Source: Thamnaconus septentrionalis
Taxonomy: Eukaryota > Chordata > Actinopteri > Tetraodontiformes > Monacanthidae
Direction: 5' to 3'
DNA length: 64,000 nucleotides
Assembly: GCA_009823395.1 (NCBI GenBank)
Contig: CM020514.1
Coordinates: 11,686,466 to 11,750,465 of the forward strand
Below the pieces are notes generated by a model. The model did no database searches. It saw only the letters and a program-made list of their open reading frames with translations, and was not told the DNA's origin. Of this stretch, positions 63,030 to 64,000 are shown one piece after another. How positions within the stretch are numbered: position 1 is the first letter of the stretch; each line of letters starts with the position of its first letter. A program made the translations under genes and the position numbers.

Positions 63030-63894
63030 GCTGAGTGCGAGTGTCGCCGGGCGCTGGAGTCAACAGACGAGTGAACCCCGGGACAGCGGCCGAGCTCCGG
63101 GACCTCGATTATAAGCGTTTAGGCCGCTTTTAATTGGCCGCTTCCTCTGCTGCTTCAGTCAACCTGCCTCCGCCGCCTCCGCCGCTGCAACACGTCGTCT
63201 CGCCGCTATGCAAATGTTACCTTTGAAGTGAAACCGCGCAAATTGAGTCTCGGGCCCTCGACAGACAAGCTCTGTGCATTACCGTAATGCCCGGGCGGCG
63301 TGCTGAATTCAAAATTAATATTTCTCTACGGTTTATTTATTTAAATAGGCCGCGATAATTACATTTTTTCTTATGGGGGGGAGGGAAATCACAAGAGTGT
63401 CTGGAAGGAGAAGTAGTCAACTGCACTGTGCACCTGCAGGCGCGCGGTAATAAATTTCGACTGTGCTGCAGCGAGCGCCGCTTTGTTTCCAGCGCTGCAC
63501 CGGTTTCATTTGTTATCGGCGTGCAGGCCAGTTGGAAGCTGTTTAGGAACAGGTGGAGTCCAGCTCCAAGTGAAGAGCAGAGACAAGTGGCTGTTTAATT
63601 CCCCCGATGGCTAAATGGTTGTGCAGCTGCCACTCTGCCACTAAATTGGGCCAAATTTATACCAAGATCACATGCAAGTCTTGCAGCTTTGCAATTTTAT
63701 TGTAGCTTATTAATATATTGCGATGTAGTTTCTGAATTTCCTTTTTTGTAGTTGCAGTTGAGTCGAGTTCCTTCATATGAATTCCTATTTATTCTATTTT
63801 TAGTCCTTGCTGCATGTCTGTCGGTTTGTCTGTCTGTCTTGGTGGGGGTGCTGGATGGTCAGTCCCACGTTGGACCTCCAAGTGTCTAATGGCT

Positions 63895-63897
<3 letters not shown>

Positions 63898-63933
<36 letters not shown>

Positions 63934-63939
63934 CACACA
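63898..63939. repeat. (AC)n microsatellite
   Basis: AC run with one CGCAC interruption. Confidence 0.94.
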
Positions 63940-64000
63940 TAGGGAATGCTATCTCACCCCTGTGGTGCAGTAATTAGTGTTGGTTCGAGCGTGTGTGTGT

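Larger units (their letters stand above)
43001..64000 (+). other. sh3rf3: sh3rf3 intron 1, distal part
   Basis: No coding exon is recognised. The stretch carries most of the interspersed repeats: a retroposon-type tail (43290-43345), Tc1-like remnant (53510-53695), SINE (56130-56420), inverted-repeat element (57680-58002) and minus-strand SINE (59730-60120), plus microsatellites. A CpG- and G-rich segment lies at 46600-47740. The intron continues past the right edge. Confidence 0.7.

Noticed and set aside
23083..64000. Second sh3rf3 exon (start of first SH3 domain)
   Set aside because: I looked for the conserved PYGKALY and GKEPGDLKF-type coding sequence on the plus strand and found none; the exon is presumed beyond the window.

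Overview
The window is vertebrate nuclear DNA, almost certainly from a teleost fish. Gene density is low, GT-AG introns are present, and exon sequences align residue by residue with vertebrate genes. There are dozens of (CA)n/(GT)n and (CT)n microsatellites, a Tc1-like transposon remnant, and tRNA-derived SINEs with fish-type tails. Nothing prokaryotic (operon, Shine-Dalgarno site, CRISPR array) is present. Almost all short open frames are chance frames or translated microsatellites.

Two genes are recognisable, arranged head to head. On the minus strand, at the left, is the 5' part of edar (ectodysplasin A receptor, a TNF-receptor family member). Four coding exons with GT-AG borders can be placed: 7196-7246 (start codon and half of the signal peptide), 5511-5630 and 2976-3157 (cysteine-rich ligand-binding domains), and 947-1032 (third cysteine-rich domain). 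Their lengths of 51, 120, 182 and 86 nt and their phases match the human exon structure as I remember it. The transmembrane segment, death domain and 3' end lie off the left edge. A GC-rich stretch near 16.1-16.45 kb with a strong minus-strand splice donor is a candidate noncoding first exon. On the plus strand, 22672-23082 is the first coding exon of sh3rf3 (POSH2). It carries the complete C3HC4 RING finger and ends at a splice donor just before the first SH3 domain. No later sh3rf3 exon was found, so 23083-64000 appears to be its long first intron. EDAR and SH3RF3 are also head-to-head neighbours on human chromosome 2, which supports both calls.

Layout: 1-7258 edar coding exons and introns; 7259-16100 probable edar 5' intron; 16.1-16.5 kb candidate edar promoter or first exon with a CTCF-consensus motif; 16.5-22 kb intergenic; 22.0-22.67 kb sh3rf3 promoter or leader with (CT)24 and (GA)24 tracts that are mutually complementary; 22.67-23.08 kb sh3rf3 exon 1; 23.08-64 kb intron containing microsatellites, two copies of a small inverted-repeat element (about 25.7 and 57.7 kb), a Tc1-like remnant (53.5 kb), two SINEs (56.1 and 59.7 kb), G-rich G-quadruplex-type tracts and a CpG-rich segment (46.6-47.7 kb).

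The two genes do not act in one pathway in any way the sequence shows. edar is a surface receptor for skin-appendage development (scales, teeth and fin dermal structures in fish). sh3rf3 is a cytoplasmic RING/SH3 scaffold of JNK signalling. Their shared intergenic region may hold regulatory elements for both. I found no new biological system. The most notable items are the complete reconstruction of the edar N-terminal half, the small inverted-repeat element family, and the 48-nt complementary tracts in the sh3rf3 5' region.
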